From Nereocystis luetkeana (lineage: Eukaryota; Sar; Phaeophyceae; Laminariales; Laminariaceae): a stretch of 64,000 nucleotides of DNA. Positions 12,301 through 25,300 of the stretch are shown here, in pieces (the stretch's first letter is position 1; each line of letters starts with the position of its first letter). The notes below the pieces were generated by a model. The model was not told where the DNA came from. It worked only from the letters and a program-made list of their open reading frames with translations, and ran no database searches. Position numbers and translations under genes: made by a program. The stretch is taken from positions 1,178,001-1,242,000 of the forward strand of contig JARUPZ010000002.1 in assembly GCA_031213475.1 (NCBI GenBank). The letters are read 5' to 3'.

Positions 12301-13257
12301 AGGCTACCGGTGTGTGGGTTGTTGGATCTTCATGGACTGCAGCAAGCAGCGACGGGGGTTTTCTTCGATGATTTTTGTGCAATGTACTTCACACACAGAC
12401 AACCGTGGAGAGCGCAATCCTGAGATGAGCATGTTTTACGGTCCCGAGAGACCCCCGGGAAAAGTTGAAGAGAAAAAGGCCCTCCGACACAAAGTGCACG
12501 TGGTTGACCCCCCCTGCTCGCTCCCGCACAGATCACGGCCGTGACGCCGGAGGTGGTTGCTGGGCGCTCGTGGCACCATCTTCAGACTTCACATTGCAAC
12601 ATTGAACGCTTTGGTCCTGAAGATTCGGAATTATATTAAACACTGAAGAGGCTCCTCGCGTCGGATCTGGCGGAGATGTGAACCCACGAACCCCCGACGA
12701 AACACCTCATTCAACAATATCGGACACGCAACAGCCATCCGCCGAATATATGATCACATTTTACACTAAATTAACTTTTACCTACACCAAACAATTGGAT
12801 CTACATTAATAGGTAGTGTTATTCCGCTATGATACTGTTCCCCAGGTAGCCTTTTCGATCTGGCACCTTCTCGCGAAGAGAACCAAGTTGAAGATTCTAC
12901 GGCAACAACTTGTCCACTTCCAACTTGTACTCGTAGACATGTATCATCATACGCATCCCGCATAAAACTGAGCCCACAGAATCAATGGTACAGTACGTGA
13001 CATCACTTTAACAATCATCGGGCCAGACTAAGAAATTACTATTTCGGGCCAGACTAGAACTCATGTGAGGCAGGGTGTGTCCTACACCAATTTAAGTACC
13101 ATAAAATGGCTTTGCCATGTCTCGTGCAAAGGCTACTGTACGAAGGCAAGCCACTTTTTCTTAACTTCAATTTTCTCAAGTGTTTCCGCGAATTGTAGCG
13201 CAAGAGCCTCGAGGTGCGACTGGCCGACGGGGGCGAGCAACAGGGCTGCAAGATAGC

Positions 13258-16126
13258 TCACGGCGCCCGTCGAGCTCGGTGTATTTCTCGCGGCGCCTTC
13301 GACGGCCTCATCACTTGCACTCCGAGCATCCCCTTGTGCCCAAACACGAGAACGAACCCCGCCTGCAATCAGCGCGAGAACAAAAGCATCGGTCGTACGA
13401 GCAAACATCCATCGGTGACGGAAACAGGGGGGACTCGTTAAGGGAAGCATGAGCCATGCCAAAAACTGTAAGATTGAGGGGGTACTTTCTGAGAAACGGG
13501 GTTCATAGGGTCGGGAGTGCATTTTTTTCTCGCGGTCGATTTTCCGGTGAGGAAAGCATGAAGTGCACGAGAGGGAACATGCCAAAACCCGGGCAAGTAT
13601 CACCGACGGACAGGGTGGCGACTCACAACAAATCAGCAATATACCGGAGCTCAGCGATGTTTCCAAGAAATTCATAAGAGGCACGCAAACGCGAACAGTT
13701 CCGGTTGCAGTGCGGGTTGCAGCCACGCCGTGTATTTCCTCCACGCCGGAGGCATTTTTTTTTTACCTGTGAAATGAGGTACCTTCTCCGCCTAATATAA
13801 GACGATCGTTCAGCGCATACTATGCATTCTTTACTAAAAAAAGGCATTCAGGGCGCACCACGTATTTTCAACCCCCGTGAGCAAAATGCCGTCTCACCTC
13901 CGGGTCGTATTCTTGACAGCGCCGTATGATCTGCATCTGGTCGCTCGGGTCTACCCTTGAAGACCGTTCTACCACAACCTCTTCCAGCGAGCGGAACACG
14001 GCGTGGCAGGCGGCCCCGCTGTGCCCTTTGTTGCTGCTGCTCAGCCCCATGTCAACGTTTACCTGCGGATGCGATGCCGCACAGCCAGTAAGTAACACTG
14101 ACAGTGCGCAGCTCTCTCAAGACGTCGTACCGTACCAGTGAGCAAAAATTGCACCTTTCAGCGACAATCAGTACGAGGTACTGGTACCTTTTGAGGCAGC
14201 CTGACGTCTGACACAACTACTACTGCTACAGTGCTACTGCTGTTGTACTCGTAGAGGCTTGAGGTATACGCATACTGTACAACGACCCTGTCGACAAATT
14301 GAGCTTTACTACTGCTATTCATTTACCAGGGTATAGTCGAGTACACAAAGAACGGCGCTTGTTCTACCCGGCCGTTGACGAACAGATTGCTCGTGAGCAA
14401 AGGGTGGGTACAGAAGCGGCGGGTAGATGGATCGCATATGTGGGATCGTGAAACACAAGGGTGTTAAAAAATCGCAACATCAAAAGGGTCAGGGCTACGT
14501 CGTGCGCACCGACGACAAGGCAGCGCACGTCAGTATCAGCACGTACCTCGCGCTACAGCAGCTGACTACCCCACTCGTAAAATATGCCAGGTGCATCCAA
14601 CGACAGGAATGAGTAAATGCTACTGCTGTTGAATGTTGATGTGTCGCAGAAAGTCAGGCAGGTGTTTACCTTGCGCGTACGATCTTATCATGAGTTCCGC
14701 TCTCTCTAAAGCTGTAAATATGGATCTTTCTTCTTCCTACTATCTTTTTTTCACCGGCCGAAAAGCGGAAGCAAATCTCGGTCCCCACACTTGACGAATG
14801 ACTTCGTCATTCACCTTGCGCGCGCACGTGCATGGATATCTCTCGATCTCCACTATTAATACTCTGTCTGTACATACTAAGTTGGTCCAGTGTGGGGGGA
14901 TAGACGGAGGTAAGTCAACCCCTACTCTACGTTGAGCCTGGCGAATTCTCGACCGGTCAGCCCGCGGGGAGATTCTAACCCCCGTGTACACAGATACATT
15001 AACTGTGAGTTCCGCCGATTTTTTTTTTTTTTTTTTTTTTCTCATCCCATTCATTATCTTCGCACATCTTCTTCTCTCTCTCCTTCCAACTCGTAACTCA
15101 GATCCGGGGTCACATAGCAGGCTCTTCTACCCCCCTTCCCGCTACGGTACGTGCCTTCCTTTTTATCGCGAGAAGATTTCAGCCTTTTTGAGTGGTTGAT
15201 ACTCAACTTTGAAAAGTGCATGATACTCGTACGTCGGGCGCGTTTGCTTCAATTCCGATGCGTACCCTGTTGGGTACTTGAAGACTGCGAAACACATTCA
15301 GTATTTCATGACGAGCAGACAGAGTATCGGCACATGTTAACCACGACACAGTCCACTGCAGCAGCAGCAGGTGTATATCAGGTGCTATATAATTACATGT
15401 GCCGCTTGCTGCACGTGACACTTGACCCTACAGCAGTACCAGGTAGTGTGATGCGCTGCTGCTGTAAGACGTCGCACACACATACGAGGACCCAGGCTAC
15501 ACACTACACACAGCAGTACGTACGGCTCTGAAACCGAACCAAATACCTCCTCGACAAAGAACAAACTTCCGCGCGCAGATATTCGCGATGACATACACTT
15601 CGTTCGTCGAACAAGCGCAATGCGAAACACCCTTGAGAACAGCACCCAGTACAACACTCACAAAAATTGCTCCGCGCCCTCGCGTTGAGAAGCCCTCGTA
15701 CGCCTCATCGCAAAGCCTCTCACCCTCCTCCTCTACCGTCTTCAACATCTCCGCCCGCCATTCTCGCTCCACCACCTCCAGCACTATCCCGCGCCTGCCG
15801 CGGATCATGTCTTCCAGCTGTTGTGCTTCTTGGCGAGCGGCGTCCTCGTCGTCGTAGTCCACGTTCTCGAATGGGGACGACAGGGACATCAACACTGCAG
15901 CAGCAGGACGGCGTGCGTTGCGAGTCGTGTGCGAGCTTCGAGTAGTTGATGTAGCTGCTGTACTCGCGATCGCAACAGGGGTAAAAGTGGTCAACCTTGA
16001 GCTTCGGTAGGTCGATGATATTGCAGGAACCGCCGGCGCCAAAACGAACGCTCGAACATCCACGGCCGTGCAGGCCACAAGGACCAACACTATCAATAGC
16101 AACCCTGCTCGACCGAAGGTAGTCAT
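13258..16126 (-). CDS. Plastid-targeted protein of unknown function (3 exons)
   Basis: Exons are 15662-16126, 13898-14062 and 13258-13362, all phase 0, giving 244 residues. Residues 1-26 form a signal peptide (hydrophobic core LLLIVLVLVACTA) ending VRA. It is followed by FVLAP and a Ser/Thr/Arg-rich stretch, as in proteins imported into the four-membrane plastids of heterokont algae. The mature part starts with an acidic, probably helical region (residues near 80-150), then SLEEVVVERSSRVDPSDQM and YDPEAGFVLVFGHKG. I do not recognise a family. Splice sites are clean: GTGAGT and GTGAGA donors, CAG acceptors. The ATG at 16126 is preferred over an in-frame ATG at 16420 because it gives the signal peptide. 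The last exon could instead be read in another open frame to 13133, but that would break the phase. It lies head to head with the Sec23-like gene. Confidence 0.72.
14995..15190. repeat. Dispersed repeat copy without MITE insertion
   Basis: Shares CATTCATTAT, CGTAACTCAGAT and TTTTATCGCGAGAAGA with 29955-30260. That copy carries a MITE family 1 insertion (30032-30143); this one is the empty version. It lies in intron 1 of the plastid-protein gene. Confidence 0.6.
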
Positions 16127-16330
16127 CGCGTATAACAGCGTACCCTGGGCCAGTGGGCACAAACAAAGCCACAGCTCGTTGAATATGTCAGCGTTGCCCC
16201 GGTACAAGTACCGCCTCTTGGTCCTCATCGAACACCATCGCAACGTCTTCCGGGTCCAAAGTCCAAAGTGGGAATTCTTGTTGCTGTTAGCCACCGCTTG
16301 CTTGCGCTTGCCTGACAGCCATCCGCAGCC
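16127..16330. promoter_or_regulatory. Putative shared bidirectional promoter
   Basis: Only 204 bp separate the ATG of the plastid-protein gene (minus strand) from that of the Sec23-like gene (plus strand). Both 5' UTRs and the core promoters must lie here or overlap the first exons. I see no obvious TATA box. An imperfect duplication of GGGTCCAAAGTCCAAAG type lies near 16250-16270. Promoter activity is inferred from geometry only. Confidence 0.5.
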
Positions 16331-19300
16331 ATGACCGAGGCGGAAGAAAATGACAAGAGCATCCCTTACTTCTTCCCGGATGAGTCCCCTGTCCGGTTCA
16401 CTCTGCAAGTGTTCCCGCATTCAGGTAGGTTTGTTGTCCGCAGGACTATCAACAGCTACGCCCCCCGAAGCACTTTTTTTTACTGCTACGAGTATTGCCT
16501 CGTTGCCTGGCGCAGTCTTGTGCTGCGATTCCTCCACTGCTCTGTGCTATCAAGATGAGGTGCACGGGAAGACGAGATGATGTATTCTCGCCGTGGACGA
16601 GAAGTTTGTAGAACACAGTCATAACCACAGTAGCTTCCTAGCGCAACGGTCTAAAAGCAGCTGCGCTGCACCAGTAGCCAGCAACGAAGGTGGTTGGAGT
16701 TCCTTCCTTCTTCCTTCTTCAGTGTTGGTGCAGTTCCGCCCGACCGCGTTCTCGCATTGCTCTGTATGTACGGTGCTTCACGTACGTTGAGCGATGATGT
16801 TTCCACCAAAGAAATACCTCCCCTCTGTCACACCGTCCACTTCGCTTGTTGGCTCATGGACGCTACGAAGAAGCAACATGGGGGACGCAGCAGCTCTGTT
16901 GCACCCGAGCAGCGGACAGATTGAGCAAGCAACTCCAATCGTAGCTGGTATCGGCCACCTTAGCGTACGTACGTAAGAGTTCGAAGGGCCGGATGCTCAA
17001 CGACACGTGACTCTGCTTGTTCTGCTTCGTCTGATAGACCGAGCCTACTCAGGCTCGGCCGGCTCGACCGTATGTCCTGCTTTTTGTTGCAGAATTCGTG
17101 TTTGAAGCGATTGTATTTGACCCACCCCCCACCCCGCCCGGGGGTTCAAGCAATATGCCTGATCAGTAAAAACCCGACGTGCGCCGGGATGCGAGGGCCT
17201 ATGGTCATACGTGAACCTACGGCCATGCATTTTATCGAGTACTCCCCCCCAGCCCCCAGCCTCCGGACGCATGTCGATGTTGGGTCGCCAGCAGCGTTTT
17301 CGAGTTTTTCACTCTGGTTCCACGCGTTCGGGATGTAGTCTATTCATGGTGTGGGACGCGAGACGCGTGACCCTCCTGCCATAGAAAAGTCATGTGCCAG
17401 GGCCTTGATACTGACTGCTGCACACACAACTCTATTATTGCTTGTGCCGACCCAACCGCCCGTCTTGTACTTTCTCAAGGCAAGGCGCAATCGCTGCACT
17501 GCTTGTAGCAGGAACTGATATGTATCAAGCGCGAGTGCCCCTCTGGGTTGTCGGTGCGAGTACCTGGTATTATATACTGCTGTAGATGTCCCGCACGACG
17601 GGCTATTGCTTTGTTTATGGTTTGGCGTGGCTTGGCGTGGCTTGGCGTGGCTTGGCGTGGATTTGCTTAGTTTGGTTTGGTTTGCTTCGGTTGGATTCGG
17701 TTTGGTTGGTTGGTTGTTCGTTTTTTGGCTGGGTATGGCATGGTTTGGTATGATATCAGGCACCGCTTCAACAACGATATGGGTAGTCGGTTGCGCTTGT
17801 CCGTCTTGCAAGTCGGTGTTGTCAACCTGCAACGAGGCGTTTGCCCATCATGCGAATTGGCGTCAGCGATCGGCCACGAAGGGTAGGATGGTGCCGTCAC
17901 CTCCACGTGTCCAAACGGGAACAGCAGTGCGGCTCTGGAGTCCTCTCTTCGCTGCACCTGCTCAAACGTTGGGAGACCGGCTGTGGCCTTCGCTAACCTC
18001 TCCCCCCTACCCTCTGCTCCTGCCCGTGTGCGTCACGTCTCCTTCTTCCCTGAACTACCATACCATCTTCCGCGGTGGCCCACGGACCGCTCTTGTGGCT
18101 GCAGCCGCGGTCAAGGATGCGGCGGGTGCGCCGTGGGCTTGCTCTGTTTCTCCCTTCGTAGACACGGAGACTCTCTTGTTAGGCGACTACGGGGAGAAGC
18201 CGCCGCCGCCGCCACCGCCTGTGCCCATCGACAAGGTGGCGAGGTGCGAGGAGTGCTTCGCCTACATCAGCCCCTTCAGTGAAATCACCGTCAGGTTTGT
18301 CCCAAAATTCGAAAAATCGCCTCCGAAACCGACTACGCACTACTGTACGGAAGGATCGACCAACCATCGGACTGGGTCGAATGATCGCCCGACCGACGGG
18401 ATGAGTGAGTATCCGAATGATGGACCGAATGCGTAACACCAGAACCGAATTGTCGACGGACCAACGGACCTATTGAATGGCCGAATAACCAACGGACCGA
18501 CCGACCGACCAACTGACTGAATTGAGTAACTGTGGTAAATTCTCGTCCATTCCTGCGACAAAATGATCCCACCATGCAACATAATCTTCCATCCATGCGA
18601 CGGAGTGAAGAACTGGTTTGGGTTGGTGCTGGGTAGCCGTGCATGAGGATTTAAATCATCGTAAGGTGTTTGTTTCTCTCTCTCCGGGTTGTGCCATTTC
18701 GTGCGAACCAACCGGTCGCCCTCGCTTCCCGACTACACCCGACAGGTACTGGAAATGCGCGCTCTGCGGGCATATGAGCCGCTTCACGCAGGAGCTCTCC
18801 CGATACCGCAAAAATAACGCCTTCCAAGTCTTGCCGGAGCTGTCTCAAGAGGTTGGTTTCGGGTGATTTTGGAGCGATCCATGTGCTGTGCATGGCACTG
18901 CCGTTGAGAGAAGGATTATATTATACTATTGGATTGGTTGTAGGCGGGCAGGCGAGCGGATGGGTTGGTTGAACGGGCCGCTGGCTTGCTTGTTGATTAC
19001 AGCGCCTGTTTGAGGAGCTTGTTTGAATCACTTATCGCTTGCATATTTCGGTGATCAACCGCTTCGTTATCAATAGTTGAATGGTTGGTCGGTTAGTTGG
19101 TTGGTTGATTGATTGATTGGTCGGTTTTGAAGAATTGCGGTGAGTGGTTGGTTGGTGTTTTTTTGTGGTTAGTGGTCTGTTCATTTATTTGCTTGGCAGA
19201 TCGACAGCAGTCAATGGAGTGGTATCCTGACCGATTGAGGAAAATGGTCGGGCATGCCATCGACGATCCTCTCTTGCTGTACCCATGTATCTGTATCTCA

Positions 19301-22300
19301 GCGTCCTACATACAGTACATACGATATTGATAATGCGCTCTAAAACGAACGCTTGGCACACGTTTACCACCAGGCGTGCTACTGTAATTGATACCTCAGG
19401 CCGCGTTCAAAGCGGTATTCTACTTTATCCTAACCCGTCCTGCAACTGGCGCGTCACGCTCACGGAACCCTGCCATCCTGTCCCCAACACCCGCCACTTG
19501 AACGCCTGTAGACGGTGGAGTTCGAACTCCCGCTCAAGACTAAGGGGGCTAAGCTGCGAAGCGGGGAGGTGAGATGGGGCTGTACTGTACAGCACGAGGT
19601 CTCCCCCCCCCCCTACTTGCTCTTTTGGCGATGCCAGGACAGCTGCAAATGAGAAGCATATGACTGCTGTGCTCGGAGTACATGTGTACGCGTGTCTAGC
19701 TCAAGTGTCAACCACGTGTGGCGAATTAAACCCAAACATAGCTGTGCGTGGAGATGAGTATATCCATGGCATGTAACTATTTTTGGTTCGCTTGTGGCGT
19801 TGGTGGAGTTTTGGAGGCATGTCCGGCGCCTGAAAAACGTGGCCCCGCAGCACCGCGCTACCTTAGCCTGTCCTACGCTAGGATTATCGTCGGAAGAATG
19901 CCACGCCAATCCACCGCCCCCCCCTCCACCTTCCCCCTCCTCCCAAACGCGTGGCGTAGTCAACCTGTTGAGCGGCTAAAGGGTGGGTGTGAATGCGCAC
20001 CCCTCGACCACCCCTGTTGCTCGTCTCTCTTGGGATGGGGATGAAGGTTCTAATAATCCTTGCGCATGCCACGTGGTCGCAGAGCTTATTTCTCCGAGGG
20101 TTCCTACCCGTCGTCGTCGTCGCCGATGCCACCGTGTTCCACCGCGCGCGTGTACGCCTTCCCAGGTGCTTCTTGAGGCGGGCTATTTGGCGAAAGAGCC
20201 GGCGGCCGCGCGGCCTGTGGTGTACCTTGCCGTTGTGGACGAGTGTGGAGGGCAGGAGTATCACGACGTCATGGCCGAGGCAAGCGCGTGATTTTTGTTC
20301 GGCTGATCTCGATTCGATTCTCGCCCCTCCACCGTCTGCAGGACGGTAGTGTACTGCATGGAATGTAGTAGTGTGGTGTGGTGCGGTGGGGTAGGGTGGG
20401 TTGGGGTGGAATGGAGCGGAGTGCTGCAGTGGAATGAGGTGTAGTGTGGTGCATTCGTGCTGTGGCAACGTGTAATATAGTGTATTGTGGTATAATATAT
20501 TGTAAGGCCTACAGCATATTAATTCGACGCACTGTGGTGTTCGGCGGTAGGGGCGAGCGAGAGTGACGGGCCGAGAATTACGGCTATTTATCGATGACTA
20601 CAGTACACGATTTTAATGCATTCGAAGGCATAGTGAGCGTCTATTTTTTTCGTAGTTTATTTCGCCTCCTCTGGTCAAAACGGCGGCGACCGTACCGGAA
20701 CCAGACGAGGACAGGTCGCGACTGGCGAGGATGGTGACTCCCTTACTAAACATTTGCGCTAAGCCCAAACAGAGAACGTTTCAACGATGCTGATTCCGAT
20801 GCCGACACTGCCACCGCACGACTGCCACCGCCACCGCAACTTCCGTTGTCGCGTTCTCTTATCCGTCCTGATTCCCGACCCAGGTTTTGGAGGGATGCGC
20901 GAGGAGTCTGCCGGATGAGACCCGCCTTGGAGTGGTAACGATGTCGGATCGCTTGGGCCTCGTGGACTTGCTGGCGCCCTTGCCCCACGTCCAATTCGTC
21001 GACATGGGGTTGGGACAAGGGGTCGGTCCCGCGGAAAGGGTGGGTAACGGTAGTGTAGCGGTGGCGGTGGCGATGGTGATAGTGGAGTGGCTTGCCCAAC
21101 TTGCCGTGTGTGTTCTAGGTGGAAGAGGGTTTGTTCGGATGTGTTTTTGGACTTGCTGTGTTGTTGCCTTTCGTTTCGTTCTTGCGTTCCGTCGCTTTTC
21201 CTGTTGGAAGGGTATAGGCGAGGTGCCGCGCGGTCTCCTGTCCCCTCTGCTTTTGGGTATACTAGGGAGGTAGTTATCTGTAATACACGGGGTTTAACCG
21301 GCCAGTCTAGTTAGACGATGTTGAGAAGCTCAAAAGAAAGTTGTAGCGGATAATGTTGTACGAGTATCAGGCTATCCTTCTTGAACAGGGGAAAGAACAG
21401 CCGTCGATGTCGCCCCCCCCCCCTCCCCCCCCTACTCCTCTCCCCTCGGCACTATCGTGGTATAAGGGGACCGTGGGCCTGTCGGACGTTATGTCCTTGG
21501 ACGAACTCTTCTGCCCGCTTCGAGGGAACCGAGAGCGCATCTCGGCGAACGTGAAGGGGCTGCGTCGAGCGTGTCGGGAGGGTGGGGACATTCCTACAGG
21601 TGAGTCGATGTGCTTGTTGGGAAACGGAGTGTCGATGGATCGCACTCTTTCCCTCTGCTGCTGTTTGTGTTGGTGGTGTTTATGGTGTTGGTTTGGTGTT
21701 GGTGTTGTTTGTTGATGGTGGTGTTTTTGGTGTTGGTTTGGTGTTGGTGTAGTTGGTTGATGGTGGTGGTGGTGGTGATGTTGTTGGTGTTGTTGGTGTT
21801 GGTGTTGGGGATGTTGTTGGTAGTGTTGGTAGTGGTGGCATTGGTGTTAGTTTCGTTGCTGGTGTTGGTGTTGGTGTAGGTGTCGCTGTGGTTGGTGGCG
21901 GTGTTGGCAGTGGTGTTGTTGTTGCTGTAGCTGTAGCTGCCACTGTTGTTGTTCTTTTTCCTTGCCATTGTTGTGTTTTTGTTATTGCTGCTGCTGTTGC
22001 TGCGGATGGTAATTTCATTCGTGTCGAGAGAGGGTAAGACGGAGGGGGGGGCGACTGGCCTGCTTGTTCGCGTTCAAAATGTGCCGTGAGTTTGCCGTTA
22101 ATGCCGCCGCTCTTGGAACGGGGGTCTTTTTTTCTTGCTGCTCTCGCGGTGGTAGGGTTGTGTGTGTGTGACAGGTGGGCTAACGCTTTCAGGTTGTAGC
22201 CAGACTATCCACACCGCCGTTTCGCTTTTGTGGCTTGTAGTGCGGCATAAAACTATTCGAGAGTATATGCACATCGCCCAGCCTTACCCGACGCGTTCGT

Positions 22301-25300
22301 TCCTACCTAAACGTGCTCTGTTTCTCGAACGCCTCCTCACAACGTTCCCTCCGGTTTTCCATCTCTGCCACAAGGGCAAAGCGGAAGTCGCGCTACCGGG
22401 CTCACCGTCAAGCTCCTGCTAGACCTCCTACTCGGAGCAGGTGCATCATCGGGGGGGGGGAGCGGGGCTGCAGGCGCGGGTTCCGCCGCATCCTCCAGCG
22501 GAGGCGTCTTCCCTAGAAGGGACGGCGGGGGGCAAGGGGACGGGGGGAAACTTCCCCCTGCCGTGGACCGCGGCGAGGGTTTTACTTTCGCAGGCTGTCG
22601 GCTGATGTTCTTCTTAGGGGGCGCCCCCGATCGAGGACCCGGGGCCGTGGGCACGGTTTCCCCACCTTTGACGGTGGCGTCGGTTGGGGGGGGGGGGGGG
22701 GGGCGACGGGGAAGGGGAAGGGGATGGCTTCATCCATGATCAGCTCTTTCGTGGGGAGGTGAGGGGTGGTGGTTCAGGGGGAGGGGTGGAGGAGGCCGGG
22801 GCGGGAGTGAGGGTGGGGGGAAGGAAAATGTGTGTGCGTTTTTTTTTCGATGGGAATGGGACGCGTTCGTGGCAGGCAGGAGAGCTCTACTCTTCATGTG
22901 AACGGAGTGCTGCTGTGTAGCCGTGCTGCTGCTGAATTTTCATTGGTTGTCGGTGTCGTGCGGAGCGTCGACTTTGGTTGTGCATTGTAGAAATATGGAG
23001 GTCGAGGCTAAGGTCGATCGACACCCATCGAAATAATGGGCATGGTATCTCTCGTCCGGCGCTGCGCTCCAGCCGCGGTGCCCCCCTATCAACTGTTTTC
23101 TCTTGCCACAATCGGCGAGATGGTGGTCGTGAATGTGCAATGACATCCAAGGCGAAGCGAAGGTATGCAACCCTCTGAGGGCGCCTGACTCTCTTGCTGC
23201 GTCCTTGCTGTAGTACCTGTGCTCTTTGCTGTGTCCGGTCACGAACATCCGCCTCACCACGACCTGCGCGTTCTCAAATGAGTCGTGGGTATTCTACTTA
23301 AACAAGTACGGAAAGGATAACGAAGAATATAAAAAAACCCCGGAAAAAACGAAGCATTCGCTTTTGCCCGCGTGCTCCGTTCCACTGCACGGGCATGTCC
23401 CCCCCCCCCCCCCCCCCAGTCGAAGGCGCTGGGTTTCTACCGTGGGCAGGCGTACCGCGCGGCTTCACGGGGGGTTAGCGTGGACGTGCACTGCTTCGCG
23501 AGCAAGACTTGCGAGCACTTCGGCCTCTCTTCGATGGCACCGCTGGCGTTGACCACGGGTGGAAGCATTTTCAGGTGATGGGATGGGGGGGTTGTGTGCG
23601 TGACTCGATGGGACTGGCTCGTAATTGGCGGCATTCACATGAATTGTTGCTTCGCGTGGTTCTGGGGTGGTGTGGGGTGTCGGGCGCCCAGTTGTGTGTC
23701 TGCGCATGCGGGCGAAAGGCAAGCGGAAGGGGGTCTATGCGGAAGCGAGCTCGGCGGGTAGGGGGGAGAAGGGATGGTGTGCCTGAGAAGTGGGGGGGGG
23801 TGGGGTCAACGAAAGGTCAACGAATATCTCGCGTCCTTTTGGTTGATTTATGTTGTATTGTGTTGTGTTGCGTTGTGTTGCGTTATGTTGTGTTGTGTTG
23901 TGTTGTGTTTTGGACAGGACAGAACAGGACAACTAGCTCCCCCTGTCTACCAAAGTAGGGGGGATGTTCGAACCGATCGCAATCGGAAGCGTTCGCCTGT
24001 GCTGCCCCCGTCACTGCCTCGTCTACAGTATGACTACAGTATGTGCAACCGTAACACGTCTCACCCAATCCAAGCGACCGGGTCCACCGACCGTTCCCCC
24101 CCTTCTTCCCTCCCTCCCGCTAACGCCTTCCGACGCCTCCCTATTCCGGGAATGTCTACCATATTGTTTACCCTGTCTTCATCGCCGCTTGAGTTTCCTA
24201 TAGGCATTCGCTTCTTCACCAAAGGGAGGGGGAAGAGCGAGTTGAATCCCTGGGAAAGGAGGTGTGCGCAGAGCTGCTGCGGCCCAGGGTCTACGACGGC
24301 GTGTTGCGGTGAGCATCTTGCGGCGCCGAGACCGGAGACGCTCTCTATACATCCCCAGTACCCGTGCCTAGAGCTGATCTCTCCTCTGCCGTTGTACCGA
24401 GATTCGCGAGACCGGATGCCCCGCTTCTCCCCCCGCCGGCACACCCTCCATGCCGCCTTCCAGTATTTGTGCAACACCTATTGTTCCTTCGTCGGTGCGT
24501 TTGCCCTCCTTCCTTCCCACCGAAATAACGAAAAATCCCAGCGTGCGCACATCGGCGGAGTTCAACGTGAACAGGGACGGCGTTTACGGAAACCTCAGCG
24601 CCGACCCTCGCCTCGAAAACCTGTGGCATGTGGCCTCATGCTCCTCGGGGCAGGCGTTCGCCATGGACTTCGAGTTCCGGGGGGGCGGGGGGGGGGCGCA
24701 GCTAGAGTGGAGTGACGAAGCGGACACCAGCTCCATTGTGCAGGTTGGGCCCTGTGGGCATTAGCTTGGGGTGCGCTTTGTGAAACGCTTAGCACGACGC
24801 GTTGCATGGCGCTATGCGCGATGTTTTTTGCTTGTCTCTGCGAGCGCGATCAGTTCGTTCGTGGTTCGCTGTTTAGCCTTGCAAGGCCGACCATCAATAC
24901 ACAGCTCGCGAAGCTTGCTTCGAAAGACTGGGTGATTGATTCGCCTCGGTAGAGATGCGCGCGGCACGCTTGCTTGCGTCCCCTGCGGTCGCATGCGTAC
25001 ACCCTCGCCCGCGATTTTGTCCTCCGCCCCCGTATCCCCCAGCTGGAAAGCGCAAGCCTATTCGGTTGCGACGAGGAGTCCTGAGTGGGGCTTCGCTAGC
25101 GTGCCGCCCTGTTTGTTGTTCGCTTGAAGAGGTTGTTCACAGGAAGGGTGTGGCTGCTGTCGGGAAACGTGTTTTCGGGTTTTGATTATTTGTGGGTATC
25201 CGTGCTTTGGTAATTGGTGTGTGTGTCCATGAGTTGTACGTGTGCATCCATGATTTGTGTGTGTTAAGGATTTCTTGATTTTTTCTTGTCCATGGTTGAA

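Larger units (their letters stand above)
7471..13257. other. Intergenic region upstream of VPS16
   Basis: No confident gene. It contains an unidentified minus-strand ORF (8390-8911), a degraded poly-C element end with a G tract (9236-9325), and an imperfect duplication with shared motif TGTATGGAAGG (10550-10615 versus 10735-10800). TACCTGGTA and CAGCAGTA-type motifs are scattered through it. No recognised protein family between 9.3 and 13.2 kb. Confidence 0.5.

Noticed and set aside
13133-13744. 203-codon minus ORF as an independent gene
   Set aside because: The segment above 13362 reads as intron ending in CAG. Joining the upstream exon in phase uses another frame and stops at 13258. Kept as an alternative C-terminus only.
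14427-14612. Plus-strand 61-codon ORF starting MDRICGIVKHKG
   Set aside because: Short, inside an intron of the minus-strand plastid-protein gene, no family match.
15497-16420. 307-codon minus ORF taken as a single-exon gene from 16420 to 15497
   Set aside because: Its first 98 residues overlap the real first exon of the Sec23-like gene on the other strand and lack signal character. Its last 55 residues lie beyond a clean GTGAGT donor at 15661.
21610-22037. Val- and Thr/Asn-rich ORFs on both strands
   Set aside because: Artefacts of the GGTGTT repeat in a Sec23-like intron.
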